This document shows positions 14,914 through 21,519 of a DNA stretch of 24,720 nucleotides, in pieces. The stretch covers positions 1 to 24,720 of the forward strand of contig CAYYVQ010000044.1 of assembly GCA_964475205.1 (NCBI GenBank). Reading direction: 5' to 3'. Source of the DNA: CAYSRM01 sp964475205 (GTDB lineage Bacteria > Verrucomicrobiota > Kiritimatiellia > UBA8416 > CAYSRM01). A model generated the notes under the pieces. The model ran no database searches. It was not told where the DNA came from and worked only from the letters and a program-made list of their open reading frames with translations. The position numbers and the translations under genes are program-made. Each line of letters opens with the position of its first letter. Within the stretch, counting starts at the first letter, position 1.

Positions 14914-16485
14914 ATGGCCTCACTCAATATTCCAGTCATAGATCTTTTTGCTGGCCCCGGTGGTCTTTGTGAAGGATTCTCCAGCTTGGCCAGTAAAAGA
15001 AAAAGACCTTTCCTTATTGCGCTATCTGTTGAGAAAGACCCTTTTGCACACAAGACGTTGTCATTGCGGGCATTTTTCCGGCAATTCAAGTCAACTGGCC
15101 GACCCGCACCCAATGCCTATTACAATTACATGTCTGGAAAAACTGACAAAAAGGAACTGGAAGCCGCATATCAGAAAGAATGGGCTGCTGCAAATGAAGA
15201 AGCGTTGTGTGCTGAACTTGGGAATCCTGAGTACCAGCCATTAATCGATGTAAAGATTGCAGCCGCCATCAAAAATCAAAAGAATTGGCTTTTGATCGGA
15301 GGCCCCCCATGTCAAGCGTACTCTTTGGTTGGACGTTCTAGGATGCGGAATGCTTCTGATTATGCTCGTAAGCAAAAACATCCGTTTGATCAGGATCCTC
15401 GCCATAAGCTCTATCGAGAGTATTTAAGAATTATTGCTATGTATGCGCCTGCAGTCTTTGTTATGGAAAATGTAAAGGGAATATTGTCTGCCAAGCTTGA
15501 TGGCGAGCGTATATTTCCGAAAATCCTGACTGACTTACGATCACCATCTGTAGCTGCACGTCAATATGGCTGGAAAAATGCTAAGAAATGGAAATATCAC
15601 ATCGTATCTTTTGTAACGGGGAATGAACCGAATTTGGGCAACGAAGCCGAGTATCTTATTCGTTCCGAGCAGTACGGAGTGCCCCAGGCACGCCACCGCG
15701 TGATCCTTCTTGGCATACGTGAAGACGTTTTCAAGCGTATTGACAATGTTAAACCTTTGAAAAAGTCAGGACCGGTATTCATTGAAGACATCATCAGAAA
15801 ACTGCCGCCTCTGCGCAGTGGTTTCTCGAAAGGCAAGGACTCAGACGAACGGTGGTGTAACTATTTTCGCAAGATGAAATTAGCCGATTGGATTAACTCT
15901 GTTGACAAAGACGTTCGGCGAGAAGTATTGGCGGCAATTGTTGAGCTTGAAGAAAAGCATCTTACTAGAGGGTCCTATGGTAACGGGAAGTTTGTTCCGA
16001 AAGTTATGAGCGATTGGTATCGTGATGACGATCTCAAGCGGATTCCTAATCACGAAACCCGTGCACATATGGATTCTGATTTAGGTCGCTATCTATTTGT
16101 GTCGGCTTTCGGGGCAGCGCACAAACGCTCACCACATCTCAGGGATTTCCCCACGGAATTGCTGCCAGATCACAAAAACGTTGATCAGTCAGCTAAAGAT
16201 CAAAAATTCTCCGACCGGTTTAAGGTGCAACTATGGGGTGAACCTGCATCAACAATAACAAGCCACATTTCTAAAGATGGTCATTACTTCATCCATCCAG
16301 AACCCACCCAATGCCGCAGCCTAACCGTGCGTGAAGCCGCACGCATTCAAACATTCCCCGACAACTATTTCTTTGAAGGCGGACGCACTCAACAATATCA
16401 TCAGGTTGGCAATGCCGTGCCGCCCTATTTGGCAAGGCAACTTGCGGAAATAGTGGAGGACATATTCCGCAGGAAATGCCATTAG
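14914..16485 (+). CDS. C5-cytosine DNA methyltransferase, with an insert between motifs I and IV
   Basis: Motif I is DLFAGPGG (10-17), motif IV GGPPCQAYS (129-137, nucleophile Cys133), motif VI ENVKG (185-189), motif VIII QARHR (258-262) and motifs IX-X RSLTVREAARIQTFPD and QVGNAVPP (468-504). All catalytic motifs are intact. The distance from motif I to IV is about 115 residues, against about 60 in enzymes such as M.HhaI, so about 55 residues are inserted. The target-recognition region lies about 300-465. AGGAG lies 7 nt before the ATG at 14914 (a GTG at 14911 is closer). It follows the AIPR gene after 10 bp, so it is the likely self-marking enzyme of the MutL/Z1 system. It is visibly more AT-rich than the four genes before it, hinting at separate acquisition. 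Confidence 0.93.
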   Translation: MASLNIPVIDLFAGPGGLCEGFSSLASKRKRPFLIALSVEKDPFAHKTLSLRAFFRQFKSTGRPAPNAYYNYMSGKTDKKELEAAYQKEWAAANEEALCAELGNPEYQPLIDVKIAAAIKNQKNWLLIGGPPCQAYSLVGRSRMRNASDYARKQKHPFDQDPRHKLYREYLRIIAMYAPAVFVMENVKGILSAKLDGERIFPKILTDLRSPSVAARQYGWKNAKKWKYHIVSFVTGNEPNLGNEAEYLIRSEQYGVPQARHRVILLGIREDVFKRIDNVKPLKKSGPVFIEDIIRKLPPLRSGFSKGKDSDERWCNYFRKMKLADWINSVDKDVRREVLAAIVELEEKHLTRGSYGNGKFVPKVMSDWYRDDDLKRIPNHETRAHMDSDLGRYLFVSAFGAAHKRSPHLRDFPTELLPDHKNVDQSAKDQKFSDRFKVQLWGEPASTITSHISKDGHYFIHPEPTQCRSLTVREAARIQTFPDNYFFEGGRTQQYHQVGNAVPPYLARQLAEIVEDIFRRKCH

Positions 16486-16543
16486 GTTGTCGCCGTTGTA
16501 CTTTTAAAATACTGAGCTGATTGTTGAAAAAGTATTAGCTTTA

Positions 16544-17764
16544 ATGTACACATTGAGCTGGATAACAACATTATCTGGTAAAAGGGGATTGCTAAGCTTG
16601 CAGTATAATCAATATAGACTTATAGACCTCTTTAGCGGATGCGGGGGTATGACTCAGGGATTCGTCGAAACTAAGAGGTTCTGCCCAGTATTTGCCAACG
16701 ACTGGAATGATGCAGCCATTGAGTCTTACAAAGAGAACTTCGACGCTCAAGGAAAGCACACTGTCGCAGGTGACATCGTGGAAATGCTGGATAGCCGCTC
16801 ATTTCGGTTCCCCAAGGCTGACGTCGTCATAGGAGGACCTCCATGTCAGGGTTTTTCTCTCCTGAACAAGGCACGCGAGGGAGATCCGAGGCGCTCACTC
16901 TGGCATCAGTTCATGCTCGTCGCGCAGGAGGCAGAAGCAAAAATAATTGTTATGGAAAACGTGAGGCAACTGCTGACATCACCGGAATTCATTCAAATCG
17001 AAGAAAAACTTCATGATTTTGGCTTTCGCCATATTGAAGCCCGAGTCCTGCTGGCCGCGAATCATGGGGTAGCTGAGACCAGGCATCGAACAATCATAAT
17101 GGCAAGCAGAAAAGATCCGATTTCGATGCCCCGCCCAACTCATTTTCCGTCTGAGCAGATTCCAAGACTCCGCGCTCAGAACGATTTTTTCGGAAAACGC
17201 AAGCTCCGGCCATGGAAAACCGTCCGGGATCTCATCGGAGACTTACCGCCGCCAGAAGGGACCGATATCCGTGACATCCCTTCCCCTCTTGATCTGCATT
17301 TCGGGCGTTCGCCATCCGAGACCAGTATTCAACGCTACAAGGCGATTCCTCCAGGAGGAAACAGATTTGATCTTCAACGGAATCGACCCGACCTCACCCC
17401 TGCCTGCTGGATCAGAAAAAAGAGCGGTGGTACAGACCTTATGGGCAGACTTTGGTGGGACCGCCCTTCAGTGACAATCCGTACAGAATTCTTTAAGCCG
17501 GAAAAGGGACGTTATCTGCATCCAGTACAAAACAGACCGATTACCCACCGTGAGGCTGCACGCATACAATCCTTTCCGGATTCCTTTCGGTTCTGTGGAA
17601 GCAAGATCGAGATAGCGAAACAAATAGGAAATGCAGTACCGCCCTTGATGGCAAAAGCTATCGCGAAACAGGTATTGAAGTCGTTGGACGGAACAACGAG
17701 TGCTGCTTATGTTGCAGAAACCCGTTCTGCGTACAACGCACTAAGGAAAAGTGGAGACAAATGA
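16544..17764 (+). CDS. second C5-cytosine DNA methyltransferase
   Basis: Motifs in order, numbered from the ATG: DLFSGCGG (28-35), GGPPCQGFS (97-105, Cys101), MENV (137-140), ETRHR (178-182), then HREAARIQSFPDSF and IGNAVPP near the C-terminus. It is a compact, standard enzyme with a short target-recognition region (about 225-335). The N-terminus is uncertain. ATG at 16544 gives 406 residues but has no clear ribosome binding site, while TTG at 16598, 10 nt after AAAGGGG, would give 388 residues and the usual short lead before motif I. Its stop overlaps the HNH gene by 4 bp, the classic arrangement of a type II restriction-modification pair. The 58-bp gap before it may hold its own promoter. 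Confidence 0.92.
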   Translation: MYTLSWITTLSGKRGLLSLQYNQYRLIDLFSGCGGMTQGFVETKRFCPVFANDWNDAAIESYKENFDAQGKHTVAGDIVEMLDSRSFRFPKADVVIGGPPCQGFSLLNKAREGDPRRSLWHQFMLVAQEAEAKIIVMENVRQLLTSPEFIQIEEKLHDFGFRHIEARVLLAANHGVAETRHRTIIMASRKDPISMPRPTHFPSEQIPRLRAQNDFFGKRKLRPWKTVRDLIGDLPPPEGTDIRDIPSPLDLHFGRSPSETSIQRYKAIPPGGNRFDLQRNRPDLTPACWIRKKSGGTDLMGRLWWDRPSVTIRTEFFKPEKGRYLHPVQNRPITHREAARIQSFPDSFRFCGSKIEIAKQIGNAVPPLMAKAIAKQVLKSLDGTTSAAYVAETRSAYNALRKSGDK

Positions 17765-18675
17765 ACGAGACAGAAGAAATCCGTAATGAGCTTGTAGAAC
17801 TTCTACGCAATTTTGAGTCTGGGGCCAGCGCTGACCTACGTCAACAGGTTCTGTCTCTGATTCCAGTATGGCGGAGAATGAATGCTCTTGGAAGTTCCCT
17901 TCTCCCGCTGGAGTTGCGAAAAGCCGCACGGGACCGAATACTATTCTATTTCAAGAGTTATCCGGGCGTAGTCATCTCGCAGGAAGAATTGACGATTGTG
18001 GCGGGTATAAGTCAATGGGCCAGGCGCGTACGGGAACTAAGGGTTGAATATGGATGGCCCATACTTAGCGGCACAACAGTTCGGGAAATGATTACTGCAC
18101 ATGAGCTTGAGCCACCTACAGGTTCCAAATGGACGGATATGAAGCCATCGGATTATGTTATGAGTTCGGTAGAGCAGGACCGTGAAGCAGCTTACAGATG
18201 GAAAGTCGCAAAAGAAATTCGGAACAAGAAGACTGGCGTGAAGGCAAAGATACTTGAATTCCTGCGGCATAACGTGGGCAAAACGGTTTCCGGTGAAGAG
18301 CTGCGATACGTCGCTAAAGACCGGACTGAATGGGCACGCCGAGTTAGAGAGCTTCGCACCGAGGAGGGTTGGCCAATAAGTACGCATTGGAATGGAAGGC
18401 CGGAACTACAATCCGGAATGTACCTGTTAGAGGAAGACCGTCAATTGCCTGCACACGATAGAGTGATTCCCGACAAGGTGAGATGCGAGGTCCTTGTGCG
18501 GGACAACTACGCTTGTCAGGATTGCCGATGGTCACGCGAACAGTGGAATCAGGACGATCCAAGACATTTGGAGCTGCACCATATTGAACAGCACTCCCGC
18601 GGTGGTGCAAATAAACCTGAGAACCTCGTTACTCTATGCAACATTTGTCACGACTCAAGACATGCAAAGAGGTAG
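17761..18675 (+). CDS. HNH endonuclease with two tandem winged-helix-like repeats, likely restriction enzyme
   Basis: The C-terminal domain (about 236-304) is a complete HNH fold. CxxC is at 252/255, the catalytic pair HH is at 273-274, Asn288 follows, and a second CxxCH is at 293-297, so it should bind zinc and cut DNA. The N-terminal part contains two copies of a helical unit, about 56-102 and 159-206, sharing the pattern WARRVRELR followed by GWPI. Each resembles a winged-helix or restriction-type DNA-recognition domain. Two such units could read two half-sites. The start overlaps the methyltransferase stop by 4 bp. The simplest reading is that it cuts sites which the upstream methyltransferase protects. 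No homologue of known specificity comes to mind. Confidence 0.88.
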   Translation: MNETEEIRNELVELLRNFESGASADLRQQVLSLIPVWRRMNALGSSLLPLELRKAARDRILFYFKSYPGVVISQEELTIVAGISQWARRVRELRVEYGWPILSGTTVREMITAHELEPPTGSKWTDMKPSDYVMSSVEQDREAAYRWKVAKEIRNKKTGVKAKILEFLRHNVGKTVSGEELRYVAKDRTEWARRVRELRTEEGWPISTHWNGRPELQSGMYLLEEDRQLPAHDRVIPDKVRCEVLVRDNYACQDCRWSREQWNQDDPRHLELHHIEQHSRGGANKPENLVTLCNICHDSRHAKR

Positions 18676-18684
18676 CGGCCTCAG

Positions 18685-19200
18685 CTAAGGACTCTGATAC
18701 AAGCGTTCTGCTTTTTTCTCTGCTGCTTTTTTGATCTCCCCTTTCGTAGGTAAATCGTAGTCTAGACGAACATATCGTTTGGGGTGCATTCTTCTGGTTT
18801 TCATTGCTACGGCGTCTACCGGGTTCTGGCTCAATTCACACTCCCAGATAACTATCACTTTCCAACCCATATCGTGTAGGCTTTTCTGATTGCGTTTATC
18901 TCTTTCAACATTAGAGGCGAATTTCTTCTCCCAGAATTCCTTGCGGGTGGAGGGAGTAGTTGTCTGGCTGCACCCTGGGTGCCGGTGCCAGAAACAGCCA
19001 TGGACGAAGATGGCAGTCTTGTATTTCGGAAGAACTATATCGGGTTTGCCGGGCAGTTTCTTGTTTTTCGGGCCGTTCACGGTGAAGCGGTAGCCCAGGC
19101 GGTGCAGGAGAGATCGGACGATGTATTCCGGTTTTGTGTTTTTGCCGCGTATGCGGCTCATGTTCCAGGAACGATGTTCTTTTGTCAGCTTGTCCACCAT
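18685..19200 (-). CDS. vsr: very short patch repair endonuclease
   Basis: The 171-residue protein is a typical Vsr. It opens with a helix and MSRIRGKNTKPE (14-25), has the catalytic Asp54 in GKPDIVLP, the conserved FVHGCFWHRH (65-74), and WECEL (119-123). Vsr nicks 5' to the T of T:G mismatches that arise when 5-methylcytosine deaminates, so it protects sites marked by a 5mC methyltransferase. It converges on the HNH gene, with 9 bp between the two stops, and so is expressed separately. Two methyltransferases are nearby and which one it serves cannot be read from the sequence. The ATG at 19200 has no strong ribosome binding site but matches the usual family N-terminus. Confidence 0.95.
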   Translation of the reverse strand: MVDKLTKEHRSWNMSRIRGKNTKPEYIVRSLLHRLGYRFTVNGPKNKKLPGKPDIVLPKYKTAIFVHGCFWHRHPGCSQTTTPSTRKEFWEKKFASNVERDKRNQKSLHDMGWKVIVIWECELSQNPVDAVAMKTRRMHPKRYVRLDYDLPTKGEIKKAAEKKAERLYQSP

Positions 19201-19237
19201 GCATCAATACTACAGAAGCCAGGTCGACACGTCAGGC

Positions 19238-19447
19238 CTATTTCTGAGCTCCCTGTAAAAGAATTGTGTTGCAAGACTTGTTTTCTTCAAACTTTTCGCG
19301 CGATCCATATTCACATATGCATTCGTCGGTGATTGACACCATGTGTCCGTCCTGGCGTTGGATCAGGACGACATAGATTCCGCCGCCGCTCTGCCATGGT
19401 TGTCCTCCGAGTGCCTGTGCCAGAATTTTCGCTTTCTCTTCGTTCAT
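19238..19447 (-). CDS. small protein of unknown function
   Basis: A 69-residue protein starting at the second of two adjacent ATGs (19447), five nt after GGAGG. The first ATG (19450) is too close to that site. The sequence has an IYVVLIQRQDGHMVSITDE core with alternating hydrophobic residues, suggesting a small beta-sheet fold, and a CICEYGS segment. No family is recognised. It lies upstream of vsr on the same strand, 37 bp away, and could share its transcript. Confidence 0.6.
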   Translation of the reverse strand: MNEEKAKILAQALGGQPWQSGGGIYVVLIQRQDGHMVSITDECICEYGSREKFEENKSCNTILLQGAQK

Positions 19448-19596
19448 CATGTCCTCCGCTTTTATAGGTTTCTATATGCATAAGAATACCATCTGCCGTG
19501 CCGGGATGTGTGCTGGATTGGAACATGGGGCTTTTTTTTGACTCAAGCGCTGCCCATGCAGAGCCTGGAGCGTGACCAAATCAAACAGCAGCGTTG

Positions 19597-19761
19597 TTAC
19601 TTGCGGGACTTCAAGAGGCCTTTTGATTTAAGTCCTTCAAGGACAAGGTGTCTGAGCATCCAGGATACGGATCGGTCTTCTTTTTCCGCAAGCGATCTAA
19701 TCTGCTCTTCAAGATCTTCATCTACCCTGACGCCAAGCGTAATGTCCTTCTTTTTCTTCAT
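19597..19761 (-). CDS. ribbon-helix-helix (CopG/Arc-like) DNA-binding regulator
   Basis: The 54-residue protein has the RHH pattern: a basic lead (MKKKK), a beta strand DITLGVRVDEDL, helix A LEEQIRSLAEKEDRS and helix B VSWMLRHLVLEGLKSKG. Such proteins dimerise and insert the strand into the major groove, and act as repressors or as antitoxins. ATG at 19761 is chosen. An upstream TTG at 19806 is in frame, but translation from it would run through the palindrome at 19765. The gene faces the 78-residue gene at 19877 across two palindromic operators, so it probably represses itself and that neighbour. No toxin is adjacent in the usual arrangement. Confidence 0.8.
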   Translation of the reverse strand: MKKKKDITLGVRVDEDLEEQIRSLAEKEDRSVSWMLRHLVLEGLKSKGLLKSRK

Positions 19762-19764
19762 AGG

Positions 19765-19779
19765 GTTAACAATGTTAAC
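19765..19779. promoter_or_regulatory. palindromic operator, proximal to the RHH gene
   Basis: GTTAACAATGTTAAC is a near-perfect 15-bp palindrome ending 3 nt before the RHH start codon on that strand. A TTGACA on the minus strand (19797-19792) lies just upstream and could be the -35 of the RHH promoter, with a weak CATTGT as -10. Its core GTTAAC is shared with the second site at 19808. Confidence 0.65.
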
Positions 19780-19807
19780 TTTTTTGCTTGATGTCAACCG
19801 CTTCAAG

Positions 19808-19831
19808 GTTTACATTGTTAACAGTGTAAAC
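19808..19831. promoter_or_regulatory. 24-bp palindromic operator, proximal to the 78-aa gene
   Basis: The 24-mer is symmetric at 22 of 24 positions: GTTTACA and TGTAAAC arms around a central TTGTTAACAG. On the plus strand its own TTTACA can serve as -35 with CATAAA 16 nt later as -10, so a bound regulator would cover the promoter. With the site at 19765 it forms a two-operator divergent control region. Confidence 0.65.
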
Positions 19832-19876
19832 ATAAAGCGCTTTACAAAAAGCAGAGAGCAAAACGGGAGGAATTGG

Positions 19877-20113
19877 ATGAAGGTGGTAATCAGGAATGGA
19901 GAAGGAAAGTTTTTGAGTCGGTTCCGTGGAGAAATTTCATTCGTCGATAGAAAAAGCCGGGCTTTTGTCTACGACAAAGAAAAAGACAAGGTCGAAGAGC
20001 AGCTTAAAACCGTGAACAACCGCTACGGCTGTAACTGGACATGGGAAGAAATTACAAAGGAGGAATTGCTGCAAGGACTCCAATTAAAAACGGAAGAAGC
20101 ACATTCCGGCTGA
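19877..20113 (+). CDS. small conserved-looking protein of unknown function
   Basis: The 78-residue protein starts at ATG 19877, six nt after GGGAGG. The frame is open further upstream, but that part runs through the operators and is not coding. It has a strand-rich first half (MKVVIRNGEGKFLSRF, then EISFVDRKSRAFVYDKEKDK) and a helical, acidic end. I recognise no named family. Similar short proteins with an RAFVYD-type core accompany phage and plasmid genes. It is divergent from the RHH regulator and probably repressed by it. Confidence 0.65.
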   Translation: MKVVIRNGEGKFLSRFRGEISFVDRKSRAFVYDKEKDKVEEQLKTVNNRYGCNWTWEEITKEELLQGLQLKTEEAHSG

Positions 20114-20147
20114 ATTGCGGGGGTTTGTTTTCCGTGATCTCCGAGTG

Positions 20148-20210
20148 CTTTGTGAGAGGTGTTTATGAAAAGAAGAATTCTGTTCTTTGTGATCTTTGTG
20201 ATCCTTTGTG
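20148..20210. repeat. CTTTGTG short-repeat element overlapping the start of the nuclease gene
   Basis: CTTTGTG occurs at 20148-20154, 20185-20191, 20194-20200 and 20204-20210, the last three spaced 9-10 bp apart. On the minus strand this reads ACCACAAAGGATCACAAAG and onward, a pattern seen as intergenic filler in several genomes. A related copy in the opposite orientation lies at 20744-20760. The element supplies the ribosome binding region and codons 7-17 of the nuclease gene. Confidence 0.65.
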
Positions 20211-20677
20211 GTGAATCGCATCCCCTCTTTGCGGATTCCTTCACCGGGATTGTCGACCGGGTAATTGACGGCGACACTGTTGTGGTAGAGCGGGCCTGCC
20301 CGCTTGCTTGCGGCAGCTTGCAGCGGGTGCGCCTGGCGGAGATAGACGCGCCGGAGCTGGGCCAGGATTACGGCGAAGAATCAAAGAAAGCGCTGACTGA
20401 GTTGGTTCTGAATAAGCAGGTGAGGATTGAGTATTCGGGAAAGGATTTCTTCGGCCGGATTGTCGGAAGGGTATATATAACAAGAGCGGATAGCATCGAG
20501 GCAGATGTTAACGCTGCAATGATCGCGGGCGGCTATGCGTGGTGGTATAAGAAGTATTCCGACAGCAAGGCGTTGCGCGAGTTGCAGGAAACCGCGAAAG
20601 CGGGGAAGGTTGGATTGTGGCATGGGAAAGCGGTTGCGCCGTGGGGGTTCAGGCGGAAGAGGGGGAGGGGGAGGTGA
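20165..20677 (+). CDS. secreted thermonuclease-like (SNase) endonuclease
   Basis: The 170-residue protein has a signal peptide (1-23, hydrophobic RILFFVIFVILCG, probable cut after LFA) and one staphylococcal-nuclease domain. The active site is intact: VIDGDTVV (33-40), Arg57 and Asp61 in RVRLAEIDAPE, Glu64, and Arg98 in DFFGRIVG. It should cleave DNA or RNA with calcium outside the cytoplasm. The C-terminus is very basic (FRRKRGRGR). The ATG at 20165 follows GAGAGG. An in-frame GTG at 20159 is less likely. The signal peptide is encoded by a CACAAAG-type repeat (see 20148-20210). Confidence 0.9.
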   Translation: MKRRILFFVIFVILCGESHPLFADSFTGIVDRVIDGDTVVVERACPLACGSLQRVRLAEIDAPELGQDYGEESKKALTELVLNKQVRIEYSGKDFFGRIVGRVYITRADSIEADVNAAMIAGGYAWWYKKYSDSKALRELQETAKAGKVGLWHGKAVAPWGFRRKRGRGR

Positions 20678-20692
20678 GTGTGTGTGTGGGGG

Positions 20693-20717
20693 CAGCAGGT
20701 TGCGGGACAACCTGCTG
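20693..20717. terminator. perfect 10-bp hairpin after the nuclease gene
   Basis: CAGCAGGTTG (20693-20702) pairs exactly with CAACCTGCTG (20708-20717) around a 5-nt loop, 15 bp after the stop. It is followed only by TACTTTCTGG, so it is a weak terminator at best. It could instead be a repeat-type hairpin or an mRNA 3' stabiliser. Confidence 0.5.
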
Positions 20718-20743
20718 TACTTTCTGGGGTGGCAGGGATGTAA

Positions 20744-20760
20744 CCACAAGGAACACAAAG
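20744..20760. repeat. second copy of the CACAAAG short-repeat element
   Basis: CCACAAG (20744-20750) and CACAAAG (20754-20760) match the element at 20148-20210 in opposite orientation. The two copies bracket the nuclease gene as inverted repeats. Confidence 0.5.
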
Positions 20761-20789
20761 AAGGGAAGAGGGGAAATTTAGACAGGACC

Positions 20790-20865
20790 CGCCTGCACCC
20801 GACCGGCGGGAGGGCGGGCAGGTTAACGGGATTTACTGGATGTAGTGCCTGCGGCGCGGGAGGAG
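20790..20865. repeat. 76-bp dispersed repeat, copy 1
   Basis: This segment matches 24181-24256 at 73 of 76 positions in the same orientation. The first half is an imperfect GC-rich hairpin (CCTGC and CCCG pairing with CGGG and GCAGG). The second half (GGTTAACGGGATTTACTGG and on) is unstructured and identical in both copies. With its partner it flanks the 57-aa gene, the helicase fragment and the HigBA-Fic cluster. The rest of 20678-20996 holds hairpins and a possible promoter (TATATA near 20970) but no gene. Confidence 0.85.
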
Positions 20866-20996
20866 TTTGTGCGTTATTAATGGCGGGCGGTGGAGTTTAC
20901 AAGGTGGGTATGTTAGGCAACGGAGATTATCTTCTTTTGCTTGCAACTTGGGCGCTACTTATGTGACATTATATAAAACAATGCAGGAGGATTAGT

Positions 20997-21170
20997 ATGC
21001 CCGTCACCTGTTCAAGCCCTAAAATTGCCCGTGAATTGACAAGGAAGTTCGGTGCATCCAGGGCACCGATAAAGGTCGATATGAAGTATACCAGAGAAAT
21101 CGGTCGGTTTATCAAGAAAGTCGAGTCTGCCCAGTCTGCTGCAGCGAATAGCACTTTGGTATTCAAATAG
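20997..21170 (+). CDS. 57-aa protein with a strong ribosome binding site, function unknown
   Basis: ATG at 20997 lies six nt after a near-ideal GCAGGAGG. The frame runs 57 codons to the TAG at 21168. The product is basic and helical (IARELTRKFGASRAPIKVD, then YTREIGRFIKKVESAQSAAA) with no signal or membrane segment. AT-rich TATATAA some 25 nt upstream may be a -10 element. I recognise no family. It is short enough to be missed by gene finders. It lies just inside the left copy of the 76-bp repeat. Confidence 0.6.
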   Translation: MPVTCSSPKIARELTRKFGASRAPIKVDMKYTREIGRFIKKVESAQSAAANSTLVFK

Positions 21171-21303
21171 CTGCGAGACTGTAAATGGACGACCATCGGC
21201 TTGTCAGCCCCATTTCACCTCCATCTATCTATGACCTCCAGGCAAACTTTTCCGCCTTTGATTTCGTAGATGACCATTTTCCTGCTTCTTCTGCCAGACC
21301 TTT

Positions 21304-21432
21304 ATCTGGAATATCGTCCGCACGGCGTTGGCCCAGCCGGACGCACAATTCCGCGACGGACAGTGGGAGAGCATCGAAGCCCTACTGAACCGCCGCCGAC
21401 TGCTCGTTGTGGAGCGGACCGGAATGACGTAG
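21304..21432 (+). pseudogene. RecQ-like helicase, N-terminal fragment cut off in the Walker A motif
   Basis: The frame reads IVRTALAQPDAQFRDGQWES, then IEALLNRRRLLVVERTGMT and a stop at 21430. This matches the N-terminal pattern of RecQ/DEAD helicases: an FRDGQWEAIEAL-type Q-motif region followed by LLVV-RTG-GKS. The fragment breaks exactly inside Walker A. About 40 residues remain of a protein of 600 or more. The rest of 21171-21475 holds nothing else I can support. Confidence 0.6.
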
Positions 21433-21475
21433 GCCGCGGTGGCCCAGCGTGATGGGTTTGGCCAGGTTCTAAATG

Positions 21476-21494
21476 ATGAACATATCGTGTTCAT
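21476..21494. promoter_or_regulatory. palindromic operator upstream of the HigBA module
   Basis: ATGAACA (21476-21482) and TGTTCAT (21488-21494) are perfect complements around a 5-nt centre. The site ends 25 bp before the HigB start codon and is followed by AT-rich DNA suited to a -10 element. Antitoxins of this type usually repress their own operon through such a site, so HigA is the likely ligand by inference. Confidence 0.65.
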
Positions 21495-21519
21495 AAATAA
21501 TATTGACATGGGTTGAGCA

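Noticed and set aside
13968..15113. Long open antisense frame of about 380 codons under the AIPR and methyltransferase genes
   Set aside because: It lies opposite two genes with clear motifs, has no recognisable domain and reflects codon bias of the GC-rich strand. The same holds for other antisense frames across 7700-14900.
19508..19876. Upstream extension of the 78-aa gene to a 201-codon frame
   Set aside because: The extension overlaps the RHH gene and both operators, reads as low-quality sequence, and the internal ATG at 19877 has a much better ribosome binding site.
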